Shown: positions 51,139 to 61,311 of the stretch, one piece after another
How positions within the stretch are numbered: position 1 is the first letter of the stretch
How the letters are laid out: each line of letters starts with the position of its first letter
Assembly (NCBI GenBank): GCA_039000515.1
Contig: JBCFYV010001001.1
Coordinates: forward strand, 12,575,373-12,639,372
Direction: 5' to 3'
DNA from: Timema cristinae
Taxonomy: Eukaryota > Arthropoda > Insecta > Phasmatodea > Timematidae
DNA length: 64,000 bases
Translations under genes and position numbers: made by a program
The notes under the pieces: model-generated
Database searches by the model: none
The model's input: the letters and a program-made list of their open reading frames with translations, nothing else
What the model was told of the DNA's origin: nothing

Positions 51139-51320
51139 TCGTGTGTAGTAATCTTTACACCCTCTGTCCTAGTCTGTACCGCGGTGCGAGTGTGCGATAA
51201 TGCGCCGTGATCACATCTATCCTTCTTCAGGGTGTGGACACGTAACACGACATCGTCTGAACTTGTTTCCTCATCCGATGGCTCATTACAGTTCCTCTCC
51301 CCTCGGACACGCTGATTTAC
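51139..51320 (-). repeat. Flank repeat next to foldback copy 7, with a short acidic frame
   Basis: About 180 bp starting TCGTGTG and continuing CACCCTCTGTCCTAGTCTGTACC are repeated at 63543-63720. Read on the minus strand, it has an open frame of about 60 codons containing NEPSDEETSSDDVVLRVH. The other copy reads NESSDEESSSDEVVLRVS before a stop. Several base differences between the copies are synonymous (GAG/GAA, GTC/GTT, GTG/GTC), which hints that both derive from coding DNA. D/E/S-rich N-termini are common in piggyBac transposases, which also use TTAA, but I cannot show that this is one. Confidence 0.5.
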
Positions 51321-51581
51321 CAAACGTAATATTTTTTTAATGAACTATTTATTTCATTGCAGTGCCTCAATTGGAACTGGTACTAGGCAACCATTCGTCA
51401 CCGACTTATGGGGACAATCTACGAATCAAGACTTAATTCGGTCCCCAATTTGTTAGATACATTAATGAAATTTGAAATGTATATGGACAAAATAAAAATG
51501 TTTTAAAATTAAATTGGCTGCCAAAAAGTTTAAATTTAAAACCAAGTTATCATGGCTATCGACCAGTATTTCTTAATCATT

Positions 51582-51858
51582 GGTGACCTGGTGGTCTAGG
51601 GGTAAGGTGTCAGACTTCTGTGCTGGCGGCCGGGGTTCAATCCTCGGTCCCAGCATAGATTTATCTGACTACCAAACCCTTCCTTCACCTCTGACAAGAC
51701 ATCTTGTGAATGTGTGGAATGCCAGGCCTCCACCGTGGTTCGGATTCCATGTTAAACTGTAGGTCCTTTGTTTCATCTCACAATCACCATACCATTACAC
51801 ATTAGCGTAATTGCGTATAACCCGAATGGGTAGTAAGACGCGGTGCTAATAATAATAA
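51582..51858 (+). mobile_element. SINE family B, full length with 11-bp target duplication
   Basis: TCTTAATCATT lies at 51571-51581 and 51859-51869. The head GGTGACCTGGTGGTCTAGGG, B box GGGGTTCAATCCTCGG, body and shared tail with (AAT)n are all intact. It is the best reference copy for family B. The 60-codon frame across it is not a gene. Confidence 0.95.
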
Positions 51859-52212
51859 TCTTAATCATTCATACTTTTTTTTCCCCTTAAGTTTTGACTC
51901 TGTTCTTGAGGTTCTGTTTACAAAGTGGTCAAGCCCTACGCAGAGATCCAATTTATAAATGCTGTCCGGCTAGACTAATATGAAAATCATTACTCGAGGG
52001 CGTGTTATATACCATTAAATTACAACAACAATCGTTTCAAATAAACGTTCACGGAAATCTGGGTTTATCCTGGTTGAAATACCAAAATCGTTTGGAGCAG
52101 TTTTATCATAAAATGATTGGTGCAACTATGAAAACACCTATAAGGCCCAACTTGTGTGTGTTCTTTTACTTCTGACTTGCGTTTATATAACCAGTGTCTT
52201 GATAGTTACGTT

Positions 52213-52356
52213 AGGTTAGGCTATATTAAGGTTTGCAAAACTGAAAAGCTTGGCTGTTATGTTAGGCTAGGTCTGCAAAACATTAAAATATATCACTTGA
52301 TTGTTAGGTTAGTCTAGATTAGGCTAGATTGTATTACTTTAGGTTAGCTATGCATA
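52213..52356 (+). repeat. Degenerate TTAGG/TTAGGCTA-rich segment
   Basis: Words GTTAGGTTAGGCTA, GTTAGGCTAGG and TTAGGTTAG recur with AT-rich spacers and a repeated TGCAAAAC. It may be a decayed telomere-like or simple repeat. It lies about 400 bp outside the MULE. Confidence 0.45.
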
Positions 52357-52649
52357 TAAATGAAAGGAAGAATTCTGTTAATCCATAGTCCATACGTTCT
52401 ATCTCGGTTGTTCCAACACCTCCCATTTACTTACCAATACTGAGCCAAACGTCCTGTATTAGTTGGTCCAAACGGGTCACTCTCAATGTGCATCTATGGC
52501 CCATTACCTTGTAGTAAAATGATTGCTAAATAAACATTTTACTCGGTATTATACTTATGTAGATCAATGATAAACTCTTTATTTTTCACCACTTATTTAC
52601 TACTCTCCCGGGATATTCGAATTTAACCACAACACACACTGTTGGGGTA

Positions 52650-52735
52650 GGTGTGAGGACGGTAGACTTGATGGGAAACTTATGTACACATTTGCGCGGA
52701 TTGAAGTGGGGAGAACATCCTTGGTAAACACGGCC
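52650..52735 (-). mobile_element. Family-A SINE, 3' half, interrupted by the MULE
   Basis: The sequence carries the family-A body on the minus strand, including the ACATTTGCGCGGATTGAAG-like segment equivalent to the CACGCAAATGCGGGT block of other copies. It breaks off at ACACGGCC, where the MULE begins, and continues at 56255. Confidence 0.75.
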
Positions 52736-54100
52736 GGGCTCGCCCGAATTGTGCCAATTCTCTTAGCTCGGACCTGAATTGCGCCAAGAGCTTAAAAGTG
52801 CCCCCCAGACCGGACCCGAATTGCGCCAATACCCCCCTTCCAAAGACAGGACCCGAATTGCGCCAACTCTGAACATAAACAAATATTAATGCTATGTCTG
52901 GCGGTAAGAAGGATACAAGTCAAAAATATAAACCAAACAATATTAGATCAAAGTGAAATTTCCGTTTTTAAAGCATTGTCAATAATAGCTATATGTATGC
53001 TAAATAATAGTATAACAAACATAATATAAACAAGTCATACAAAGGAGTTTTGGAAGGACACACACTTCACTAAGCTTAATCTGTCTATTTCTCCATTCCT
53101 AAACTGTTTAAGTTTTTTTTCAATGAATGATTGTTTCAACTTAGACTTATTATCCGTCTTTTGCACATTACCATCTCTTACACTGTTGATTCGAATGTAC
53201 GTGTCAGTTTGGACCGATTTTAAATTTTGTACGAAGACAAAAATGTTTGGGTGTAGAGAAGCACATGATGAATTAAATCTAGAATGGAAGCTCTCGCACA
53301 CATTTGTTGTCCTCCATAAGTCCGATGAGTCAGCTGCCCAAATGCGCGACGGGAATGTCGCTTGCTCCATCTCATTATATATGTTTCAGTTAGGTAATCT
53401 GCGAAGCTCATCAATTTTGTATCAGCTGGCTGGATGCTGATCAGATCGCAGAAAGCGTCTTCTACTTCTTCGGGCCTCAAGTAAGTGAGTCCAAAACAGT
53501 AGTGGAGCCATTTCCCTCCATCCGAGTTTTTGTCTTTGTACGTGGCAGCCAAACCGAGCTTTTGAAGCTTTCTCCACCTAAAAGGAATCATAGTGGATGT
53601 TAATGATAAAAATATTAAAAGGAAGCAGGAAGGAAAATAGGAACGTAGCATTCTTTGAATCATAGTCTGATTTAATACAGATCATAAATATATTTTACAA
53701 AATAGCCTATCAGTGACCGTAGCTAAAAAAATGCCGTAATCATATGTACAAAAATGTGATGACACCCACACAGACAGGAAAACATTTAACTTTTTTGGCT
53801 GGCATATGTTTAAAATGGCCAAGAATAACAAATAAAAAGTAGGCCTACGACAGATTCGCAGATACTTTATCATAGCGTATATTCACTTTTTAATTAATGG
53901 GTCAGCTGAGACAATATTATTCGACGATTTGATAATTACACTTATATGGATCTCTGTGTTAAAACCAAATAATAAATCATTTTATTTGGCTAATATTTTT
54001 AATTTGAGTGTTTTAAATTTATTTACCATATGTTTGTTTTATTTTACTAAGCGCACAAGTTGCTAATGGTTTTTGAAAACTAGTCACCAAAAACTATCAT

Positions 54101-54349
54101 TTTTTTTAGCACCACGTTTACTGCCCGTTCGGTATATAGCCTATGTACTAATTACTCTAATGGGTTAGGGATTGGAAAGGTTGAATTTATAGGAAGTACA
54201 TCCACATTTGCGTGGAGAGAAAGTGGGGGAAACCATTTAGGATCAAACCACCTCAGTGCACCCGGCTGGGTTCGAACCCCAACTTCCCCGGTCTCGAGGG
54301 CCAGTCTAGTGCGAGAGTTGCGCCTTAGACCGTCCGGCCACCCGAGGGG
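54101..54349 (-). mobile_element. SINE family A2 in the MULE intron, 10-bp target duplication
   Basis: AAAAACTATC lies at 54089-54098 and 54353-54362. The full copy runs from the poly-T and GCACCACGTTTACTGCCC tail to GGCCACCCGAGGGGG. It inserted after the MULE. Confidence 0.9.
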
Positions 54350-54500
54350 GTAAAAAACTATCCTTGAAATAGTTTGTTTTACCCAAAACTAAGTAGGCCC
54401 CTCACAGTGTTATTATTCATTATAAATGCATGCCGATTTAAAAAAAATGGTTAAAAATATTTTCAAAATATTTTGAGTTTTTGAAAACTAGTCATCTACT

Positions 54501-54530
54501 GGTTAGGTTAGGTTAGGTTAGGCTAGGCTA
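54501..54530 (+). repeat. Interstitial TTAGG telomere-type tract
   Basis: There are four perfect GGTTA units followed by two GGCTA variants. TTAGG is the usual arthropod telomere unit. The tract is too short to be a telomere and lies inside the transposase intron. A more degenerate set of GTTAGG words lies at 52213-52356. Confidence 0.7.
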
Positions 54531-54780
54531 CCCTTAAAATAACTTTGCCCCCTAAACCAAATAAACAGTATTAATTTTCATCTTAAATACACCCAAAATG
54601 TAGCCTATGTGTAAATCAAAATTGTTAAAGATATTTTTGAGAAATTTTAAATTATTTTCAAATTAATCATTAGTAAACTGCCCATAGCTCAATTATTTAT
54701 TTTATTTTCGATTATACAGTTCTATTCATCATTTAGAAAAAATTCTCCAGATATACACTTTAAATAAAAAAAAATTCAAG

Positions 54781-54978
54781 CCGTTGATTGCGAGGTTGGG
54801 GATCGAATCCTGGTCGAGTGAACTGAAGGTGGTTTTTCCTAAATGATTTTCCACTCACTACATGCAAATTCGGATTCACTTTCTCTGCATTCTACCTATC
54901 TCATACCAAAGCCTATTAGCATAATTAGTACATAAAGAGGCATATATCTCGAACAGGTAGTAAAACGCAGTTCTAAAA
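54781..54978 (+). mobile_element. SINE family A, second copy in the MULE intron
   Basis: B box GGGATCGAATCCTGG, GTGAACTGAAGGTGGTTTTT, and tail ATCTCGAACAGGTAGTAAAA; the head is missing. Confidence 0.8.
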
Positions 54979-56254
54979 AATCTTCAAGAGTGAAAAATAT
55001 AATAAAGTTCACAAACTATATAACATTATTTATGTAAAGTTGTAAAATAAAATTGTTTTGCTTACCATGCTTGCGCTAAATGAAATCGACAGCCTACTAT
55101 CCTGGTTTCTGGAAAAGTCGACACAATGCACTCGTGAATCGCTTGCTCGAAATCAATCACAATGTATAAAGGTTGAAGGTGAAGTTGTCTCTTCTCACAC
55201 TCCTCCTTTAGGATTCTCATAGCGTCAATGTAGCTCTGCTTTTTCTTGTTTTTAAGTAGGCAAAAGACTATAGGTCTGTATGACACTTCGAAATACCCGT
55301 CTACAGTAAAAAGCTGAAGAAAATGTTTCGGTGCGTATTCAAAGGTTCCATCCATTAACACAATTTCATTCTGGCACAAATACTCAAAATTCGAGTCACA
55401 AGTAAATGTCACGATCCCTTCTCTTTTTCGTTTCTCAACAAAAAGTGTTCGTCTTGAATAGTTTTTATTTCAATTGAATCTATGGCAAATGAATTTCTTC
55501 GGAAGATTTAGGCAACTTTGGCAGTGTTTTTAGTTTAGTGTAGTTGATGTTATTCCTGATACATTTAATGTCCTTGCGGGTCAATGTTCTTATAGTTTTT
55601 TTTCTATGTCTATACCTCTGTGTGGATTAACTTTGAAGGCCTTACTTCAATCTCATCAGCTTTCCTTTTAACTGCGTTGCTAATGGAACTTCTGTTCAAC
55701 TCTTGATCTAGTAGTGGTTCGTGGTTGTGTTCGTTTTCAGTCCGCGAGAAAATGTTTCCACCATCAAGAGTAAATATTTTAGCCTTGCAGTCCTTTTTAG
55801 TGCATCTCCACCTCTCTTCCCTCGTCAACTTTAATTGATTCACCTGTCAATACGTATAATTATAATAGACAATCAGAACTTTCCCTTTTTCACTATAAAT
55901 CCTTTCCATATCAATAATTCTCGCTAATATTATCACAGTTCACACAAAACCCGAAAAAAAATTAAAAAAATACAACGGGACAGTCACTGTTGTCGAGACA
56001 ATTAATAAGTGTTGGACAGACGGATGTCAATACTACTGTTACAAGTCTTGTTGGGGCACTTAGGGCATTTTTACATTCCTTTACTAAGGGGCGGAAAGAC
56101 ATGAAGTGGCGGGATTTTGTTTGCGATGGTCTTTGTTTGTATCATCCCCCCCACCTCCCTCACAGACTACCTGAACTTGACTTGGCGCAATTCGGGTCCG
56201 AGATTAGTAAACAGTTTTTAATCCATTAATAACTGGCGCAATTCGGGTCTACCC

Positions 56255-56345
56255 ACACGGCCAGGGTTCGAATCCTTGACTTTATTCGTTACCGTAAAAT
56301 CATACTAGACAAGATTAACGTTTAGTTCATATACCCGCCGTTGTG
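56255..56345 (-). mobile_element. Family-A SINE, 5' (tRNA-like) half, interrupted by the MULE
   Basis: After the second ACACGGCC the SINE resumes with the inverse B box (GGTTCGAATCC) and the inverse head, ending near CCCGCCGTTGTGGG. It completes the half at 52650-52735, so the SINE is older than the MULE. Confidence 0.75.
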
Positions 56346-56499
56346 GGTGATAAATTATACCTCTTTTTTACTAGCGTTTGAGGACGGAGTTGTCGGCTAG
56401 ACATTCCTGGTCTTTTACTGGCAGTACCGGATATGTACACTTCTTCGAGGTTGGTACATCATATAGGTGCGGTTACTTCGACCTTGATATGAGGGATTA

Positions 56500-56544
<45 letters not shown>

Positions 56545-57119
56545 GTGGTGCCAGTTGAAGTCTTAGACCTAGATTAAGCCTAATTAACCAGACCATGACA
56601 ACCATGTGAACAATTCTCCTTCGGGAAAAATGTCTATTGTACTAGCGGGAATCACTAGATCAAGAGAAAGGAAATATATTATACAAATATCTACTCATCA
56701 AACCAGTCTATTTAGACAACTGTAGCCATAAATTCAATCAATCTAAGTCAATTAAAACCTTACTTTTTGTGATATTAAAATAATCTTAGCAATTGAAAGT
56801 ATGACAATAGTTTTATCTAAAGTTTTTAAGTACGATACACACACTTCAACAGTATTAAGTTTTTAACGTACACAACAAAATGTTATAGAATACAGGCTAC
56901 TTACTATAAACGTCCATTTACGTTCTGATATTTATATTAACCGATTGAAAACTACCATCGTAGTTGGAAAATACTAATTTTTCTGAAACGCACCGTTTAG
57001 TATATTCCGCAATTCCTCTTATAAATAAGTAACCCTGATACTAAAGGTAAAAGTGGTTTACTTAACACGTCTATAATGAGTTAAGCTAGTAAAAAATGAA
57101 AAGGTAAAAAGACACATTA
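56346..57119. other. Unassigned AT-rich stretch
   Basis: Apart from the ATT microsatellite (56499-56543) I see no repeat family, frame or motif to report. Confidence 0.45.
56499..56543. repeat. (ATT)n microsatellite
   Basis: About 15 uninterrupted units. Similar runs are at 375-412, 9060-9079, 35823-35851 and 46523-46557 (GTT). Several are SINE tails. Confidence 0.9.
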
Positions 57120-57440
57120 AAACAAATTGAAGACGACTGTGGGTCCATTGGAAAGCAAAGAGTGGTAACCACGCCATTGAACACTTCATCTTAGAGAGAC
57201 CTCGTGGAAATGTCTTTATTTAATCATCCGAAGGCGGTGGCGTTCCCTCTCGGCTACTGTGCGGTGTGGCCTTCACAACAACAGATTATCTTAATAAGAA
57301 ATGAAATAAATTGTTATGGTTCCTCATGCAGTGACGTGGCGCGCTTTCTTCTCGGCCAGTGATGACGACTTTATTCTTAGCAAGAAGTAGCCAGCAGCGA
57401 CCACGACTTGTTCCACCTACAACAATAATTGGCACGTCGC
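57120..57440. promoter_or_regulatory. Non-repetitive island (candidate conserved non-coding element)
   Basis: TTTATTTAATCATCCGAAGG and GTGACGTGGCGCGCTTTCTT lie in a G+C-richer stretch free of repeats. The 95-codon minus frame at 57286-57573 shows no domain. Confidence 0.3.
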
Positions 57441-57575
57441 TTAGTTTTTTTTTACACCCATGAAATGTGCTTTTAAAAATATTCTCATATTTGACTTTAT
57501 CAGTCTTATTAGATGTGTAATAATATACGTTTAGTACAGTCCAACTCACGTTGGTGGGCTCATGAACTAACATGT

Positions 57576-57782
57576 GGTTAGACTGGATTGCCGGTGACGT
57601 GAAGATTGGGGTTCGAATCCTGGTCGGGTGTGATTTGGATGGTTATTCATAAATTATTTCCTACCCTCCCTCCATTAAAAAAAAGAGTACGTTTCCTCTA
57701 AAATGCTACCTTTCTCATCTTTATTCCAATAGAATAATTAATGTATGCGTATACTTTGGGCGGGCACTTAAAAGCGGTGAAA
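57576..57782 (+). mobile_element. SINE family A2 fragment
   Basis: ACTGGATTGCCGGTGACGTG, B box GGGGTTCGAATCCTGG, and tail TATACTTTGGGCGGGCAC. Confidence 0.75.
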
Positions 57783-58366
57783 AAACCCAACACAAATATA
57801 TGTGTGTGTTGTGTGTATGTATAAGGAAAGTAGAATTTTAGAAGACTTGGCAACTTTGTAAATGTCTATATATACAAAATTATATACACATACACACACA
57901 CAAACACACAAGTTTTTAAATTTAACAAGCCCATGGAAAACCGGTAAACTACAGGGAATTTTGGGTGTCTGGGAAAAACACGGAAAACACGTGGAATTTT
58001 CAAAAAAAATAAAAATAAAAAGAGACTGGAAATATGTGAATCTACGATTATCAACTGAAAGCTTTAAATAGAATACTACCTCATTGATCCAAAAATAGGC
58101 CATTTACCTACCCCCAATATGTCCTTATAAAACCTTATCGTGGCCAACAATCTTAGCTTTCGATAGTACGTTTCAAATGTTGTACATTGGAGAAACTATT
58201 CATATTAAATTCCAATGCTAGAAAATGTAGATACACAAAATTTCTCATCTCTATATTTCTACTAGAAGTTATGTAATAAATGATTATCTACTGTGGAAAA
58301 AACTAGAAAACATAGGGAGTTTTATAGCAAAAATAAATTTCAACTTTGTTTAGAATAGTTATACAC

Positions 58367-58470
58367 CTTAGCTTAGTAAGTGACGTGTTTGCTCAGTGTT
58401 CGAATCCCGACACGACAGGAAAAATAAAATTAATTACTTAATTCGAATTGAGGCTTTCACAGTGATGAAT
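58367..58470 (+). mobile_element. SINE family E head
   Basis: CACCTTAGCTTAGTAAGTGA and GTGTTCGAATCCCGAC, then TTTCACAGTGATGAATTAAC, matching the copy at 18950. A family-A piece follows at 58555-58620. Confidence 0.5.
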
Positions 58471-58620
58471 TAACAATCAAATGACTCACATTGGTGGACA
58501 CGCAGATTAAACGTTAAGCTAATCTAGTAAAGTATTCTGGTCACTGTTAGATTAACGCCCAGGTGTGCTGAGCTCCCCCCTTCCCCCAAATGGGTTTCCA
58601 TTCTATCTCAACGCTTATAT

Positions 58621-59211
58621 TAAAAAAAAAGTGCTTCTTTTTCCCGTGCGTCTATTAATATATTAATTTTATTAGCAATGCAGTTATTGCAAGGAGTGTT
58701 AACACAAAACTATTTTACACTCTTTGCTGATGTGCATCAAAAGAATAGACTTAAAGCAAGTTTTTTTTTTGCACGGCCACTTATTCACTCCTTTTCCTGA
58801 GAAGAGATACATTAGAAACTGCCTCAAGTAACAGTACAACCGTCATGGAATATTAAGGAATTTTTTCGCTTCCTATTGAAAACAATGAATGATGAGGCTG
58901 AACCACATAAAACACACTCTTCTGTGACTTTAGTAACAAAAGACGTGAACAGTGCTACAAACCATGAAATAATGAAATACAAAATTATGACAGATTTTAC
59001 GGGAAATTATCGCAACTCATGATTTAAAAAAAAATCTCTAATATTAGAATGACAAATACTATGAACTGTGACTGATTAAAATATTTTTTAATAGTTATCA
59101 GATATTGGCATTGATTAACTGATTAAACAGTTACTAAATTGTTTAAATACGGTTCATTATTAAGCAGGGTGGAAAACTTGTAAATTTGAAATACCTTTCA
59201 GTTTAAGTTGA
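58621..59211. other. Unassigned AT-rich stretch
   Basis: Nothing recognisable between a SINE fragment and the small hAT-like MITE. Confidence 0.45.
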
Positions 59212-59219
59212 ATTCCAGT

Positions 59220-59400
59220 CAGTGGCACACATAAAGGCTTTTGGTTGCAAACCAAAAGGGTTTTAGACACCCCAAGTATGCTAATAATTTAAATATATGC
59301 CATCAGTTCATATATAAAACAATCTCTCCCACCAATCTTAGTCAAAATTTCATTCTTGATTGAATTCCTCCCCCAAAGTACATTTATGGCAACGCCCCTG
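59220..59400. mobile_element. Small hAT-like MITE
   Basis: It starts CAGTGGCACACATAAAGG and ends inverse to CAGGGGCGTTGCCATAAATG. The flanks ATTCCAGT and ATTCCAAC match at 6 of 8 positions. The ends and duplication length fit hAT; similarity is modest. Confidence 0.45.
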
Positions 59401-59689
59401 ATTCCAACCATGAAATTTGATATTCTTTATTACTTGTTATGTTGTAGATATAATCTTGCTCGTTTCCACCGAATCCACTAAGAAAGTTTCGCTATGAAAT
59501 TATTCAAAGAACCACAAAATAACCCCCAAAATGAGCAAGCCTTGCAATTATCTTATTAATCATTTCATACCCGGATACTGTTAAATCACAAAGTGCTGAT
59601 AGTAATAAAGCTACTCTATATTAGCATTATAAGCTAAACAAATCTTTATTCACCCAATTCTAATTGATGAAGGTCTTTATTCGCACCGG

Positions 59690-59779
59690 TACTTGCATGT
59701 CTAATGGGTCACTCACGAACTAGTCTAGATTGCTTACTTGGGGTGGGATGGCCAGAGTTATAATCTTAGTCAGGTGTAA
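59690..59779 (+). mobile_element. SINE family A, 5' part, split by the inverted-repeat element
   Basis: A degenerate head with a B-box-like region (GGGATGGCCAGAGTTATAATC) and the GTCAGGTGTAA junction. The 3' part resumes at 61312. Confidence 0.6.
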
Positions 59780-61311
59780 AATATATGATAATACTTAGAT
59801 ATTGTCATTTACAAATTGCAAAGATATGTGTTAAAATTATTTAATTTATAGAATTGAATAATGAAGATAAATTTCATTATAATTAAGGCCCTAAAAAGTT
59901 GTTTGTATTCTAGGCATATCTGCTTTTCCTTTTATAACACTATAACACACTTAGTATATTTAATATATTTACCTTCACTCAATATTTGTTCATTGAACGA
60001 GTCAAATTGGTCAAAATAATATTCACAACATATTAACAAACAATTGTTAGACTAGTTTTAACGAGAATGAGAAATAAAACTTACTAAAACAACACGTTAA
60101 AAGTATAAAATATCGTAAACATATCTATACAAAGGTTTTATGATTTTGTTTATAGTATAAAAGTTAAAATACCCAAATTTTCCTTAAAAATTATTTTAAT
60201 TTATCTAAGTCTTATCTGAGATTGAATTGTCCCATTACTCCTTTAGGTGTTCCAGTTTATGATGTAGATTTCTGGAAGCTTAATTGGCCGACATGTTTCG
60301 GTACTCAAAGTTATCGTAGAGTAGCCCCATGGCTTCTTTGGTGCTGACTGACAGCTAATAACTGACTCTGACAGTCAAAATTTAGTTATACACCTAAATT
60401 TTGACTGTCAAAATTGACAGATGCTAAACACATGTTTTTGCAGATCATCTAGTTCATCGTAGGGATACGTAATTTTGTCTGGTAACTTTTTAAAGCTGTC
60501 AACTGTCGGCTGTGAGCTGTCATTCAGCACCAAAGAAACCATGGGGCTACTGTACCATAATCATGGAACTATAAAATTAAAATTAAAGACTCTAGTAAAG
60601 AATGTTGAATAATGGAACGGTTAGATTGAGTAAAATATAGAATGTAAAATATCACATTGAAAGGGAATTATTTTAACAATATTCAAACGACGTAAGTATG
60701 TTTGTTTGAATATAGGATTATGGTACGATAACTTGAGTACCGAAACATGTCGGCCAATTAAGCTTCCAGAAATCTACATCATAAACTGGAACACCTAAAG
60801 GAGTAACGGGACAATCAATCAGATAAGACTTAGATAAATCAAAATAATTTTTAAGGAAAATTTGGGTATTGTAACTTTTATACTATAAACAAAATCATAA
60901 GACCTTTGACTAGATATGTTTACGTATTTTTATACTTTTAACGTGTTGTTTTAGTAAGTTTTATTTCTCATTTTCATTAAAACTAGTCTGACAATTGTTT
61001 GTTTTATATGTTGTGAATATTAGTTTGACCAATTTGACTCGTTCAATAACAAATATTGAGTCAAGCAAGGTAAATATCTTAAATATACTAAGTGTGTTAT
61101 AAAAGGAAAAACAGACATGCATAGTGTATAAACAACTTGTATAGGGCTTTAATTATAGTGAAATTTATCTTCAATATTCAATTTTATTAATTAAATAATT
61201 TGAATACATATATTTGCAATTTGTAAATAACAATATTTAAGTCTTAACATATATTTTATTATTTACTCCTAACGAAAGATTCATTTAGAATTTTTTCTAA
61301 AATGTTGTTAT
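59780..61311. mobile_element. 1.5-kb inverted-repeat (foldback) element inserted in a SINE
   Basis: The left arm (about 59780-60312) and right arm (about 60715-61265) are inverse copies over roughly 530-550 bp with only scattered differences. Examples are the block CGGTACTC...ACATGTTTCGG...GGAGTAA and the outer TTTACAAATTGCAAA. The spacer has two further nested palindromes: one built on CCATGGCTTCTTTGGTGCTG (about 60317-60355 with 60510-60553), and one on GACAGTCAAAATTTAG (60369-60412). A 10-bp word TCAGGTGTAA occurs at 59770-59779 and 61312-61321, where a SINE is split in two, so it is probably the target duplication. The right end has about 45 bp that the left lacks. Long inverted repeats with a 9-10 bp duplication suggest a non-autonomous MULE or foldback type, but the superfamily is uncertain. 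Confidence 0.8.

Larger units (their letters stand above)
53578..55065 (-). other. Intron of the MULE transposase, loaded with SINEs
   Basis: The donor is ATG|GTAAGC and the acceptor TTTTAG|GTGGAG, read on the minus strand. Removing the 1488 bp joins CRFHLAQAW to WRKLQKLGL exactly in frame, as the family requires. The intron holds a family-A SINE on the minus strand (54101-54349) with its own target duplication, a second SINE on the plus strand (54781-54978), and a (TTAGG)4 tract at 54501-54524. It also holds two diverged copies of a roughly 170-bp segment, starting near 54353 and 54528, each ending in a run like TTTTTGAAAACTAGTCA. The intron therefore grew after the element was built. Confidence 0.85.
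53035..55909 (-). pseudogene. FLYWCH zinc finger plus MULE transposase pseudogene, two exons
   Basis: This is the transposase of the surrounding MULE. I place the start at the ATG at 55907-55909, because the FLYWCH domain begins a few codons later (YSEKGKVLIV, then RWRC-KKDCKA and a closing NHEP with the zinc-ligand histidines). The catalytic core follows at 55062-55416: MDGTF holds the first aspartate, VIDFE the second, and CRFHLAQAW is the family C/H motif. The C-terminal exon carries NVCESFHSRFN, whose glutamate is probably the third acidic residue, and HPNIFVFVQNLKSVQ. A GT-AG intron (53578-55065) splits the tryptophan codons of AWWRK. Lesions seen are an in-frame TGA at codon 21 (55847-55849), frameshifts near 55617-55622, 55484 and 55415-55418, and one in a TA-repeat near 53371-53378. 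Similarity continues across each break, so this is decay of one gene. It cannot make active protein. Confidence 0.92.
52736..56254 (-). mobile_element. MULE (Mutator-like) DNA transposon, degenerate but complete end to end
   Basis: The element is bounded by 20-bp terminal inverted repeats: GGGCTCGCCCGAATTGTGCC at 52736-52755, and the inverse of GGGTAGACCCGAATTGCGCC at 56235-56254. It is flanked by a perfect 8-bp duplication ACACGGCC (52728-52735 and 56255-56262). That length fits the MULE superfamily, which usually makes 8-11 bp duplications. A 17-bp motif GACCCGAATTGCGCCAA is iterated just inside the ends. Copies on the left are near 52742, 52770, 52813 and 52850; on the right they are at 56182-56198 and within the terminal repeat. 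Such iterons probably bind the transposase (inference). The interior carries one broken FLYWCH/MULE transposase on the minus strand. The insertion site is the B-box region of a minus-strand SINE, and joining the flanks restores that SINE. Boundaries are therefore strongly supported. Confidence 0.93.

Noticed and set aside
51580..51762. 60-codon frame, repeated at 9121-9342
   Set aside because: Both are the same SINE family B read through.
53123..53440. 105-codon plus-strand frame
   Set aside because: It is the antisense of the MULE transposase C-terminal exon, which has clear family motifs on the minus strand.
54501..54530. Telomere or chromosome-end signature
   Set aside because: Only four perfect units inside a transposon intron.
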